The notes under the pieces were generated by a model. That model made no database searches. It saw nothing but the letters and a program-made list of their open reading frames with translations, and was not told the origin of the DNA. The position numbers and the translations under genes are program-made. A DNA stretch of 64,000 bases, taken from Candidatus Zixiibacteriota bacterium (GTDB taxonomy: Bacteria; Zixibacteria; MSB-5A5; GN15; FEB-12). Shown here one piece after another: positions 16,952 to 25,121 of the stretch (its first letter is position 1; each line of letters begins with the position of its first letter). Where the stretch lies: the NCBI GenBank assembly GCA_024278935.1, contig JAJRSF010000064.1, forward strand, positions 1 to 64,000, written 5' to 3'.

Positions 16952-18097
16952 ATGAACAACAATATTTGGAATATAAGTGAATCAGCAACATTATTAGCAG
17001 AGTGTTATCATAAATTAAGTAGTCTAAAGAATTCAGATGATTCTTATGGTGAGACAGACAATCTTGATCATAAATTTATTTTGACTGTAAATGTTGCTCA
17101 ATCTTTTATGTATTTAGGGTTTCCGTTAGATAATCCTAGGTTAGCAAATTGTCTAGGTTGGATTAATAGAAACGGAAGGCAAGTTGAAAACACTCATGTT
17201 GGAAGAATGTTTAGATTGTTGATTCATAAGCACTTTCCAACTGTCAATTTTGATTTAAATGGAGATAGGGATTATTTATCCTCACTAATAGAGGAAAAAA
17301 AATTTACAACAGATATTATTGAAAATCAATCAATATTTCCATTAATGGCTTTGGATATCTTGACAAAAAGAGACCAAGAAAATAAGAATTTATGGATTAT
17401 TTTATATCAATTTATAAATGAAAATATAAATGATTATATTGCTGAACCTAAAATTGCATCGTATTTAGCATATACTTGTAATCAACATAAAAAATACTTG
17501 GAAAAAGGTGAACAATTAGAATTAGTTTGTAACCTAGAAGAAAAAGCTTTACAAACCCTTTCAGATATGTTCAATAATAATCTATGGGGCAGTTCATATC
17601 TTCAAAGTAGTTATTGCTTACTAAATCTTAGTAGAATTTCAGAGAATTTATTACAAAAATATGATTTAAATGCGAAGTCGATTCTTTGTAATAATTATAT
17701 GTTTGATTTTGTAAAAGGAATGAATTTTAGCAATATACCAAATAATGATATTCCTAAAGAGTTGGTTTATATCTCTGATGTTAAAGAAATTTATAGTCTA
17801 TCAATTCTAATTATGGGACTATCTCATTCAAATTTTGATAGAAATCTTTTTCAAAGAGATTTTGCACATGCTTATATTAAGTTAATTTACGATAAACTAT
17901 ATGACCCTATAGCCAAAGAAAATATTTCATTAAACAGAATAATAAAATATTTATATCCTGCCTTATTTTTCTTAGCATTAATATCATTTATAATAATATT
18001 AAATTTCCCAACCATATACAGTACATTGTCGATTATTGGAGCCTTCGCTTCAATATTAGGATTTGTACTATCAATAAAAAATAAAATTTCAAAATAG
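16952..18097 (+). CDS. Helical-repeat protein with two C-terminal membrane helices, unknown
   Basis: 381 residues. Roughly 310 soluble residues look like an all-helical repeat fold, with segments (GRMFRLLIHKHFP, LWGSSYLQSSYCLLNLSR) reminiscent of the alpha/alpha toroid of terpene cyclases and prenyltransferases, though no catalytic Asp-rich motif is present. The C-terminus has two membrane helices, YLYPALFFLALISFIIIL and IIGAFASILGFVLSI. A soluble sensor joined to a C-terminal TM pair is the layout of many phage-defence effectors, but that is only an analogy. No partner gene is adjacent. Codon use is very AT-rich compared with the chromosome. Confidence 0.65.
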   Translation: MNNNIWNISESATLLAECYHKLSSLKNSDDSYGETDNLDHKFILTVNVAQSFMYLGFPLDNPRLANCLGWINRNGRQVENTHVGRMFRLLIHKHFPTVNFDLNGDRDYLSSLIEEKKFTTDIIENQSIFPLMALDILTKRDQENKNLWIILYQFINENINDYIAEPKIASYLAYTCNQHKKYLEKGEQLELVCNLEEKALQTLSDMFNNNLWGSSYLQSSYCLLNLSRISENLLQKYDLNAKSILCNNYMFDFVKGMNFSNIPNNDIPKELVYISDVKEIYSLSILIMGLSHSNFDRNLFQRDFAHAYIKLIYDKLYDPIAKENISLNRIIKYLYPALFFLALISFIIILNFPTIYSTLSIIGAFASILGFVLSIKNKISK

Positions 18098-18175
18098 TAT
18101 TTAATTTTATTATATTTTTTCTACTAAAGGATTTATGAGGAACTATTCGGAAAACCATAAAATAAGCTCACGCAA

Positions 18176-18253
18176 GTAGACGACTTTTGTAACTGGTTAG
18201 AAGATGAAAAGCTTGAATATCTGTGTGCTAACCTCGATGAAGTGAGTAAATAA
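18176..18253 (+). pseudogene. Short degraded coding remnant
   Basis: The frame ending at 18253 reads NWLEDEKLEYLCANLDEVSK before a TAA and looks like the tail of a lost protein. Nothing upstream extends it. The rest of 18098-18493 holds no gene. Confidence 0.3.
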
Positions 18254-18282
18254 CAAAATAATTTATCTTTTGAAATTGCCTA

Positions 18283-18326
18283 CCTCGAGTAATTCTAACA
18301 GATGCTCGAAGTACTTCGACTCGAGG
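18283..18326. repeat. Inverted repeat around a perfect 14-bp palindrome
   Basis: CCTCGAGT (18283-18290) pairs with ACTCGAGG (18319-18326), and between them TCGAAGTACTTCGA (18306-18319) is a perfect palindrome. Related ACTCGA/TCGAGT hairpins occur at 23047-23061. Confidence 0.7.
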
Positions 18327-18493
18327 TCATATAACCGAATTTACTCGAATCGAGCAAACTTGCCAGATAATCATAAATTTAAAGATATTTGATATTAGAG
18401 TTATAAATTAGTAAGTTAAATTTGATAGAAACTTATAAATACTCTATAGGGAGAGAAAAAATGAACAAGTTGATTACTGATTTTAGTATGTAG

Positions 18494-19939
18494 CTAAAAT
18501 GTGTTCGCAATATTTTTATAAATTAAAACAGTACCATATTCATATACTACAATAACTTCTTTATTGCCATCAGCATCTACATCAGAAAGGCAAATTGAAG
18601 GTACATTCCCATATATTGTATTAGTAGCGGAGAAATATCCTGCCTCATTAAATCCCACTCCTTTTGAATTCAAAAGGACCCCTATCCTATTTGGATTACT
18701 ACTAGCATAAATAATATCGGTATATCCATCACCATTCAAATCCATTGTTTCCATGTATTTGAATAATCCCTTTGCTTCAAATGAATCTTGCTGAGAGAAC
18801 ACAGCATTTCCAGGGTTTTTATAAACAAAAAGACTACCAGCTGGAGTTCCTCCTGAACCATGACCAACAACCAAATCGGTAGTACCATTTAAATCAAAAT
18901 CTCCTGTACATAAAGCAGAAGAATACGCACCACTTTTCAATAGTGTCATTGGATAGAAGGTTCCATCTCCTTTTCCTCTAAGAATAGTTACATCGTTTGA
19001 AGAGTGATTTGCAACAGCAATATCTAAAATATTATTATTGTTGAAATCATGTAAGACTATAGTAATAGGATGGTCTCCTAGAGTATATACATACTCCGGC
19101 ATATAAAAAAATGTGCCATCACCTCTACCCATATGTATTATCAAAAAATCAGAGCGACCACTCAATGAAATAATATCAACATTACCATCGTTATTTAAAT
19201 CACCAGTAACTACATAACTAGTATATGTACCTCCTCCAAAATCGCTAGTTGAATCAAACGCACCTGCTCCATTATTAAATCCTATAGTAACTTTACCATG
19301 AATATCAGAATGGTTTTTAATAATATCTATATCATTATCTCCATCACAATCAGCTAAAGCAATTACTCCAAACTCCCAATTGTCATATTTTGTAAATGAC
19401 TCAAATTTACCATGACCATTATTTAAGCCAACAAGAGTACCCTTATTCATCGATATAACTAAATCATTATACGAGTCACCATTCAAATCTGCCGATTTGA
19501 CATTCCATAATCTAAAGTCAGTTCCTAAATCATACCTTTCTGAAATTTGTAGAATAGGTTGAGTTTCTGTTGCAATAATATTTGATATTGGAGACAACTC
19601 ATTATTATTAGTTTTAAATCTAATACCGATATAGTAAGTTCTATTTGAACCTAAATTTGATAAAGTCACATGAAATATACTATCACTTGATGTGGGTCTA
19701 AGTTCGCTCTGCCAGATTCGAGCCATATCCCAGTTACTTTCACTAATCAAGGTGTCACTATAACGAACTTCATAAGAAACTGGTTTCATTGTTTCGTCGA
19801 TACTATCAGGTACTACCCAATTTACTGAAATTGTTGATATTGTAGACGATGTAATAGACAGATTATTTAGTTCATAGGGAATTGGAATGTGTACAATCTC
19901 TATCTCAGTTGGTTTTTCTGAACATCCCCAAAAAGTCAA
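18494..19939 (-). CDS. FG-GAP/VCBS-repeat lipoprotein with fibronectin-type domain, start region damaged
   Basis: Residues 20-125 form a fibronectin type III-like domain; the rest are FG-GAP/VCBS blades seen as ADLNGDSYNDLVISMN, GDLNNDGNVDIISL, HDFNNNNILDIAVANH, GDFDLNGTTDLVVGHG and MDLNGDGYTDIIYAS, a Ca-stabilised beta-propeller. The frame continues upstream of the TTG at 19939 with a complete lipoprotein signal (SALIFIFCLVAS, then the lipobox LTFWGC) but meets a stop at 19994-19996 without any usual start codon. An ATG at 20005-20007 sits in another frame, so a one-base indel near 19990 has probably cut the start. The intact protein would be an outer-surface lipoprotein. Confidence 0.75.
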   Translation of the reverse strand: MTFWGCSEKPTEIEIVHIPIPYELNNLSITSSTISTISVNWVVPDSIDETMKPVSYEVRYSDTLISESNWDMARIWQSELRPTSSDSIFHVTLSNLGSNRTYYIGIRFKTNNNELSPISNIIATETQPILQISERYDLGTDFRLWNVKSADLNGDSYNDLVISMNKGTLVGLNNGHGKFESFTKYDNWEFGVIALADCDGDNDIDIIKNHSDIHGKVTIGFNNGAGAFDSTSDFGGGTYTSYVVTGDLNNDGNVDIISLSGRSDFLIIHMGRGDGTFFYMPEYVYTLGDHPITIVLHDFNNNNILDIAVANHSSNDVTILRGKGDGTFYPMTLLKSGAYSSALCTGDFDLNGTTDLVVGHGSGGTPAGSLFVYKNPGNAVFSQQDSFEAKGLFKYMETMDLNGDGYTDIIYASSNPNRIGVLLNSKGVGFNEAGYFSATNTIYGNVPSICLSDVDADGNKEVIVVYEYGTVLIYKNIANTF

Positions 19940-20127
19940 ACTAGCAACTAAACAAAAAATAAAGATTAACGCTGAGTAATAATATAAGTTATTCTAAGAT
20001 TTATCATATATTTTAATATAACATTCGATTTTTGTAATGCAAAGAATAAGATTATTTCTTTGGATAAGCTATTATATGTAGATTACATACTAATACCACT
20101 AAACTTACAGGATAGATAAATTATAAA

Positions 20128-20439
20128 ATGATAACAACTTTTAGATTTGGTAACAAAGAAACCAAAAAAGTATGGTGTACCGTTACATATGACGATAAGA
20201 CCCAAAAAATAACTGTACATAGTTCTGACAAAAAACTTATAGAAGTCGTTACAAAAGTATACACTACTGAAAGAGAATTTTTTATTCCTACAAAAAGTAA
20301 AAATTATGCTCTTGATTCAGGATATTACATAACAGCCAAAGGTACAGATGAACTATTTTATATGGAATGTGCTTCTTGTACCATGCGATATAACAATTTA
20401 GATAGATTGTCATATTTCGGTGTAACAGTGGATAATTAG
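20128..20439 (+). CDS. Small hypothetical protein
   Basis: 103 residues, predicted soluble, beta-rich (FRFGNKETKKVWCTVTYDD), with three Cys (WCTV and ECASC) but no known motif. Divergent from the lipoprotein gene. No Shine-Dalgarno is evident, so the start is uncertain. I do not recognise it. Confidence 0.45.
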   Translation: MITTFRFGNKETKKVWCTVTYDDKTQKITVHSSDKKLIEVVTKVYTTEREFFIPTKSKNYALDSGYYITAKGTDELFYMECASCTMRYNNLDRLSYFGVTVDN

Positions 20440-20608
20440 TATTTAGTAACAAATTCAGGAAAAAGCTAAGTTACGAAGAAATATGATGAATAAAATAAGA
20501 TAACTATTCAGAAAACTTATAATCTTCGTATAGAGGCGGGTTATTTTTCGGTTGAGATGATTAAATAATATAAAACTAATTAGTGATTATTATAAACAAA
20601 TGATATTA

Positions 20609-21169
20609 TCAAAGTTTAGCAACTGCTGATTTAAAGCCCATACAATTGATTTTGAAATTGAATGTATCACTATAATCTCCATCAGCTTTCAAATAAATTG
20701 ACAATGTTTTATTATTTTTGAGTAATTTTATAAATTCATCTATACCCCCACGAATTATAGCAAACTCCCCAAATATCTCTGCTGCTTCAAAAGTATATAC
20801 TTTTTTGTTGTCGGTCTTTGCTTCGAGTGTATAATAAACTCCCTCGTTGCTCTGAACCCGATTCCGTAAAAGCCTAAAGAAAATAAACTGAACTGACAAT
20901 TTGCCTGTTTTATCGGAGACATACACTGATGTCTTAGCGTATAAATTTGGTTCTCTTAATTTTGAGACAGAGTATATACCATCAGAACTATGTTGTCTGA
21001 TATACTTCTCACTTGTTGGTTCATCAAAGTTATCCATAAAATAAGCAACTTCCCATGTATATGAAGTATCTGAGGTATCTGAGTCAACTTTTAAAACTGT
21101 ATCATTCCAAGAATTACAAACCCAACCAAACAATAGAAAGCCGACAATTACAAATAATAATTTTTTCAT
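20609..21169 (-). CDS. Secreted hypothetical protein, third gene of an operon
   Basis: About 186 residues from ATG 21169, which follows GGGGTAG; the longer frame to 21202 adds only a charged lead. A signal peptide (KKLLFVIVGFLLFGWVCNSW) is followed by a WEVAYFMDNFDEPTSEKYI region and alternating strands ending FNFKINCMGF. This resembles generic VasI-like secreted proteins, a weak similarity. It lies about 45 bases after the preceding minus-strand gene, in an operon of three exported proteins under one operator-controlled promoter. Function unknown. Confidence 0.65.
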   Translation of the reverse strand: MKKLLFVIVGFLLFGWVCNSWNDTVLKVDSDTSDTSYTWEVAYFMDNFDEPTSEKYIRQHSSDGIYSVSKLREPNLYAKTSVYVSDKTGKLSVQFIFFRLLRNRVQSNEGVYYTLEAKTDNKKVYTFEAAEIFGEFAIIRGGIDEFIKLLKNNKTLSIYLKADGDYSDTFNFKINCMGFKSAVAKL

Positions 21170-21214
21170 ACTACCCCATCTTCTAACTTTATGCATAAGC
21201 AATACAATATAAAT

Positions 21215-21634
21215 CTAAAATTCAAACTCTATACCTACATCAAATTCAAAAACATTGAACTTTTTATGAAATGTGTTCATCGTATTATCTATAATCATGC
21301 TATCTAAAAGTTGTTCATGTGTTCCGAAAGGAATAAGCACATCAAGTTTGAAATTACCAATATTTATTGGTGTTGTTAAATTGAGGTGTAATCGAGTCAA
21401 TCCTTCATTCAAAGGAGTAGATAAGTCCTCAAAGCTTGTCTGTTTCGTTTTAGAAAAAAATGACGTTCGATAATTTTCGTAATTAAATCCCACAAATAAC
21501 TTCGTTTTTTGTTTAATTCTTGGTGCTTTCCTTTTTGGCTCTTTGTATGTAATATCTTGTGCAGTGACAAATGCAGTACAAAGAAATACAAATAATAGTA
21601 ACATAGCTGTAAATCTTTTGAGTTGAATTTTCAT
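21215..21634 (-). CDS. Secreted hypothetical protein, second gene of an operon
   Basis: 139 residues with a signal peptide (MLLLFVFLCTAFVTAQ). The rest has alternating polar and hydrophobic residues ending FEFDVGIEFEF, as in a small outer-membrane beta-strand protein. It starts 10 bases after the stop of the upstream gene, so the two are cotranscribed. I do not recognise the family. Confidence 0.65.
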   Translation of the reverse strand: MKIQLKRFTAMLLLFVFLCTAFVTAQDITYKEPKRKAPRIKQKTKLFVGFNYENYRTSFFSKTKQTSFEDLSTPLNEGLTRLHLNLTTPINIGNFKLDVLIPFGTHEQLLDSMIIDNTMNTFHKKFNVFEFDVGIEFEF

Positions 21635-21644
21635 TTAATTTTCC

Positions 21645-22262
21645 TTATTCCATTTTCATAACCTCTTTATGTTTAAACTTTCTTTCAAATTTGCCTTCAT
21701 TATAAAATATGATAAATTTAATATCAGAGTATCCATCAAAATAGTTTAAAGGGAAATAGCATGTAGCATCTATGTTTTTGTAGCCTGCTCCATAGCTGTT
21801 TTGTAAATCTGCTTTGTCAAACTTTATACTATCCGGTTCAATAACTTCATCATCACCAAATAGTATTATAACTCTTTCAATTGATGTTAAATCACCTCTT
21901 TCAGCCATACCCAATTCAACTCTCTCGTTGAATACTCTAACTTTTATTTGGTTAAAGAGTTTAGGGTAAAATGTTGAAGAATCCAATTTGATATAGTTTT
22001 CTTTTGCTGTCTGAGCGTATAAAGCCGCTTGACCTTTTGGACTATACACAGCCACACTTATACGTGACTTAAGTGAAGTATCAAACATCCCACCATCGAG
22101 TGATTTCTTAGATTTCTTTGGAACTTTAACTTTTTTTGAATTTTTGATTTCTTTCAAATCATCCCATGTAACTCGTTGAGGTTGTGAAAAACTCTGTGAT
22201 GCCATTAGTAATAATCCGATAAAAATTACTAAGATACAAATTTTGTTGATTGTTTTTGCCAT
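21645..22262 (-). CDS. Secreted hypothetical protein, first gene of an operon
   Basis: About 205 residues. ATG 22262 is the start because AAGGAGAG lies 8 bases upstream; the frame to 22322 would cross the palindromic operator. Signal peptide ICILVIFIGLLLMASQSFSQ, then a Lys-rich stretch (KNSKKVKVPKKSKKS) and a beta-rich domain. Function unknown. The promoter upstream contains a palindrome between -35 and -10, and the divergent neighbour is an XRE regulator, so repression by that regulator is likely. Confidence 0.7.
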   Translation of the reverse strand: MAKTINKICILVIFIGLLLMASQSFSQPQRVTWDDLKEIKNSKKVKVPKKSKKSLDGGMFDTSLKSRISVAVYSPKGQAALYAQTAKENYIKLDSSTFYPKLFNQIKVRVFNERVELGMAERGDLTSIERVIILFGDDEVIEPDSIKFDKADLQNSYGAGYKNIDATCYFPLNYFDGYSDIKFIIFYNEGKFERKFKHKEVMKME

Positions 22263-22291
22263 CTGAATTCTCTCCTTTTCATTTTTTAGAA

Positions 22292-22305
22292 TAACGAATT
22301 CGTTA
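22292..22305. promoter_or_regulatory. Operator palindrome O2 (TAACGAATTCGTTA)
   Basis: A perfect 14-bp palindrome in the leader of the secreted-protein operon, between promoter and ribosome site. Probably bound by the divergent XRE regulator, perhaps with looping to O1. Confidence 0.75.
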
Positions 22306-22350
22306 CAGCCTAAAATCTTCACCTTTGATTACTGGCTACAACCTACCGTA

Positions 22351-22378
22351 AGTATAACGAACTCGTTAAAATTGTCAA
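22351..22378 (-). promoter_or_regulatory. Sigma-70-type promoter with an embedded operator, driving the secreted-protein operon
   Basis: On the minus strand TTGACA (22378-22373) and TATACT (22356-22351) are separated by 16 bases. The spacer is almost entirely the palindrome TAACGAGTTCGTTA, the ideal place for a repressor. Confidence 0.8.
22355..22368. promoter_or_regulatory. Operator palindrome O1 (TAACGAACTCGTTA)
   Basis: A 14-bp palindrome with one central mismatch, between the -35 and -10 of the secreted-protein operon. It is a near-copy of O2, 63 bp away centre to centre (six helical turns). Confidence 0.75.
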
Positions 22379-22432
22379 GTGGCTACCGATTTCTTATTGC
22401 GATATAGTCACATGTAAATTGATATTATACTT

Positions 22433-22783
22433 ATGGTTAAAATTAAATTTTCTAAAATACTTTCAGAATTGATGGCTAAACAGAATTTGACTGTAAGTGA
22501 ACTGTCAAAAAAATCTGGAATTCATTATGTTATGATAAACAGGTATCTCAAAAGTGACCGAAAAGGGAAGTTACCGTCTGTTGAAACTATTTTATCTTTA
22601 GCAAAGGCTCTTGAATGCTCGCTCGATGAATTGTTAGGATTTAAAATTTCAAATGATAATATAAAAGAGAGTCCAATACTTAGTAGCACAGCAAGAACTA
22701 TTGGTATTTTTATTGATGATTTGGATGCTAAAGATAATTTAAAAAAACTCCTCTTGCTTGCTATCAAAAAAGATAAAGAATAA
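22433..22783 (+). CDS. XRE-family HTH regulator
   Basis: 116 residues. Residues 4-70 form a Cro/C1-type helix-turn-helix (LTVSELSKKSGIHYVMINRY, then LSLAKALECSLDELLGF). The remaining 45 residues are a short helical tail with no peptidase or ligand domain. It is divergent from the secreted-protein operon, whose promoter holds two matching palindromes, so autorepression and control of that operon are the natural inference. A TATTAT lies only about 5 bases before the ATG, so the mRNA may be almost leaderless. Confidence 0.85.
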   Translation: MVKIKFSKILSELMAKQNLTVSELSKKSGIHYVMINRYLKSDRKGKLPSVETILSLAKALECSLDELLGFKISNDNIKESPILSSTARTIGIFIDDLDAKDNLKKLLLLAIKKDKE

Positions 22784-23141
22784 ATAAGATTCTTAAATCG
22801 GAAACTTATTGGTATTACTTAAAGATGCTTTATAAATACTAACAGATAAATTTAATTTTCCTCGAAGTGCCTCGATTAAATTCCGATTTTAACTAATCAT
22901 CACATTCTACATTACAATTCTGGTTCTAAATTCAATGATAACCTGTTTATTCTAATCACTGCGGACTTTTATTTTCTTCTGAGTCTATTTTAACAGGCTA
23001 TAGCCTAAAAAGGTTGTAGCGGTCAAGCATTTGAGTTTTGAAAAAGACTCGAGGTTCGAGTGATATTTTTATTTTTTATGATTCAAGAAAATTGTTACCT
23101 TATAACTATATTAAAAAGCAATTTCGATAAGGTTCAATAAG
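22784..23141. other. Intergenic stretch with palindromes, no gene
   Basis: Contains the perfect palindrome AGGCTATAGCCT (22995-23006) and the hairpin ACTCGA-GGT-TCGAGT (23047-23061) followed by T-rich sequence, possibly a terminator. No supported coding frame. Confidence 0.6.
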
Positions 23142-24641
23142 ATGAAAACCAAGAAAACTAAAAAACAACCTCATAATCCGAATCAAGACCTAACTAAGTT
23201 ATTACTTACTAATGGTAAGAATATGATGAGTAATGTCATAAAACGTATTGAGAAGTTAAAGCAAAAACAAATCACTCCAATCTTAATAGTAGGTGAATCA
23301 GGTAGTGGAAAAGAGTTTGTAGCAAAATCATTTGTTCAAGGTGAATTATCTTTATTCCATAAAAAAATAAAATCTATAAACTGTGCCGCTTATTCAAAAG
23401 GACATATTCAAACGATGTTATTTGGATATGAAAAAGGAGCTTTCACTGGGGCTATAAAGTCAAAGAAAGGACTTTTGGAAAGTGATTTTCCTGTAATTTT
23501 TTTGGATGAAATAGATAAAGCGGATATTGAAATTCAATTAGCCTTATTGAGGTATTTAAGAACTGGTGAAATTGAAAAACTTGGAGAAGAAATAAATATT
23601 GCTAACGCACAAAAGAAAGAAAATTTAAAGAAAAAAGAGACTAAGAAGAAAGTAATAATCTTTGGCACTTCCGCAAATTTCTTAAATCTCTTTAGGTCAT
23701 ATCAAACAAAATCATACCAAATAACCTTAGATGAGCTTAGTTCTCATAAAGAGAATGATGAATATAAAAATGAACTTATAAAAATGATTGAAGATAATAA
23801 AATATTATTATCAGAAAAAAATGACATAATAAATGAAAATACAAGATTTGTAGATGATTTTTTAAATAGAATAGCTCCATTTACAATTTTGTTCCCACCA
23901 ATAAGACATAGAAAAGAAGATTTAAGTCTTCTCGTTCCTCACTTTATTAAAAAAGCAATTGAAGATTGCAAAACTAAGATTAAAAACATTTCTCCTGAAG
24001 TTTTACATTTTATGATAATGTATAATTGGCAAGGAAACATCGCTGAACTTGAGAATTTTATTAAATCTGGAGTTGTTTTTAGCAAAAATGGTACAATTCT
24101 TTTAAGTGGATGTTTAGAACTATATGCAGGCTCTTTTGGGATAGATGATTTTCTTAAATTAAATAATTCACTTAATAATAATCCATTTCCTAATTCAAGT
24201 AATTCAATTCCTGAATTTAGCCTCAACTATCTTGAAATTCCAAGAAGTAGTAATTACGTTTTACATTTTTTTCCTAACAAAGCGAAGTCTTTGCTTTCAC
24301 ACCCTCTTCCAACAAAAAAAGAAATGGAAAGGAACGTAAGAGAAGAAAAAAAACATTATATTCCGTTTGATGAAATCGAAATAGTATTACAAAATCTATA
24401 TGTGATGGCGTTACTTGACAAATATAATGACATAGACATACTTCTTCATCATGGCATACCAAAAAAGTTAGAAAGAAAGAAAATAGAAAAATACTTTCAG
24501 CTAAAAAAAGAATTCAAACACAAAAAAGATATATACACTCGATTCGGTTTTAACTCAATAAGACCTTTCAATAAATGGTTAAAAGATAATTATCTACACA
24601 ACAGAGCATCTTTACCAAAATCAAAAGACGATATTATATAA
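23142..24641 (+). CDS. Sigma-54-dependent AAA+ activator (enhancer-binding protein)
   Basis: 499 residues. The AAA+ core has Walker A (VGESGSGKE), the sigma-54 contact loop (YEKGAFTGAIKSKKG) and Walker B (VIFLDEIDKADIEIQL). GAFTGA is diagnostic for remodelling of sigma-54 polymerase. PPIRHRKEDLSLLVPHFI and MIMYNWQGNIAELENFI are the usual sensor-region motifs. There is no N-terminal receiver or GAF domain. A charged insert of some 80 residues sits between Walker B and the sensor, and the C-terminal 150 residues lack an obvious Fis-type HTH. A near-consensus sigma-54 promoter stands 166 bases downstream, before the recombinase operon, so this is probably the element's own switch. Confidence 0.85.
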   Translation: MKTKKTKKQPHNPNQDLTKLLLTNGKNMMSNVIKRIEKLKQKQITPILIVGESGSGKEFVAKSFVQGELSLFHKKIKSINCAAYSKGHIQTMLFGYEKGAFTGAIKSKKGLLESDFPVIFLDEIDKADIEIQLALLRYLRTGEIEKLGEEINIANAQKKENLKKKETKKKVIIFGTSANFLNLFRSYQTKSYQITLDELSSHKENDEYKNELIKMIEDNKILLSEKNDIINENTRFVDDFLNRIAPFTILFPPIRHRKEDLSLLVPHFIKKAIEDCKTKIKNISPEVLHFMIMYNWQGNIAELENFIKSGVVFSKNGTILLSGCLELYAGSFGIDDFLKLNNSLNNNPFPNSSNSIPEFSLNYLEIPRSSNYVLHFFPNKAKSLLSHPLPTKKEMERNVREEKKHYIPFDEIEIVLQNLYVMALLDKYNDIDILLHHGIPKKLERKKIEKYFQLKKEFKHKKDIYTRFGFNSIRPFNKWLKDNYLHNRASLPKSKDDII

Positions 24642-24806
24642 TATTTAAGATTAGCCGTCATTTTTTTCCATAACCATACTCCATATTCACTATATATTCA
24701 TAAAAAGAGTCATTTTCTTGCTATCCTAAGAATTAAATTCAAAATTTATCAAATCACAATTGTTTTTACATTCGTAGGTCTATATGGATTATAGGCTTAT
24801 GATATT

Positions 24807-24822
24807 TGGCACGCCTCATGCA
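24807..24822 (+). promoter_or_regulatory. Sigma-54 (-24/-12) promoter of the serine-recombinase operon
   Basis: TGGCACG, four bases, then ATGCA matches the sigma-54 consensus TGGCACG-N4-TTGCA at all but one fixed position, with correct GG-to-GC spacing. Predicted transcription start is about 24833, only a few bases before the ATG at 24836, so the first gene would be almost leaderless. Confidence 0.8.
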
Positions 24823-24835
24823 ATAGTACAATGGC

Positions 24836-25072
24836 ATGAGACACAAACGATTACAAACTCCAGAATTTGATAATATAAAAGACAGCGAACATGTCGCCCT
24901 TTTGAAATCAACGAAGAAGACATTTTCAAAAATTTCTGGAGAATGCGTTTCGGACGATGAAGCTATTGAAATAACTAATCAGTTTCAATCTCTATTACAA
25001 CTTTTAGATAAATGGGAAAATGAAGGAGCTATCAATCTCGACAGCCTATTAGGCTCGAATGAAGATAGCTGA
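24836..25072 (+). CDS. Small helical protein, first gene of the recombinase operon
   Basis: 78 residues. The C-terminal half (SDDEAIEITNQFQSLLQLLD, then KWENEG) closely resembles the small protein at 32819-33022 (SEEDAREIVVNLSGFFDVLI, then KWDRED), which lies beside a different recombinase. It is predicted helical and acidic. It starts just after a sigma-54 promoter and precedes the replication-like gene. A recombination accessory or directionality role is possible but unproven. Confidence 0.6.
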   Translation: MRHKRLQTPEFDNIKDSEHVALLKSTKKTFSKISGECVSDDEAIEITNQFQSLLQLLDKWENEGAINLDSLLGSNEDS

Positions 25073-25121
25073 CCTTTATTACTATACTCAAAATAAACTT
25101 TAAAAATAAGAGAAAAGAACC

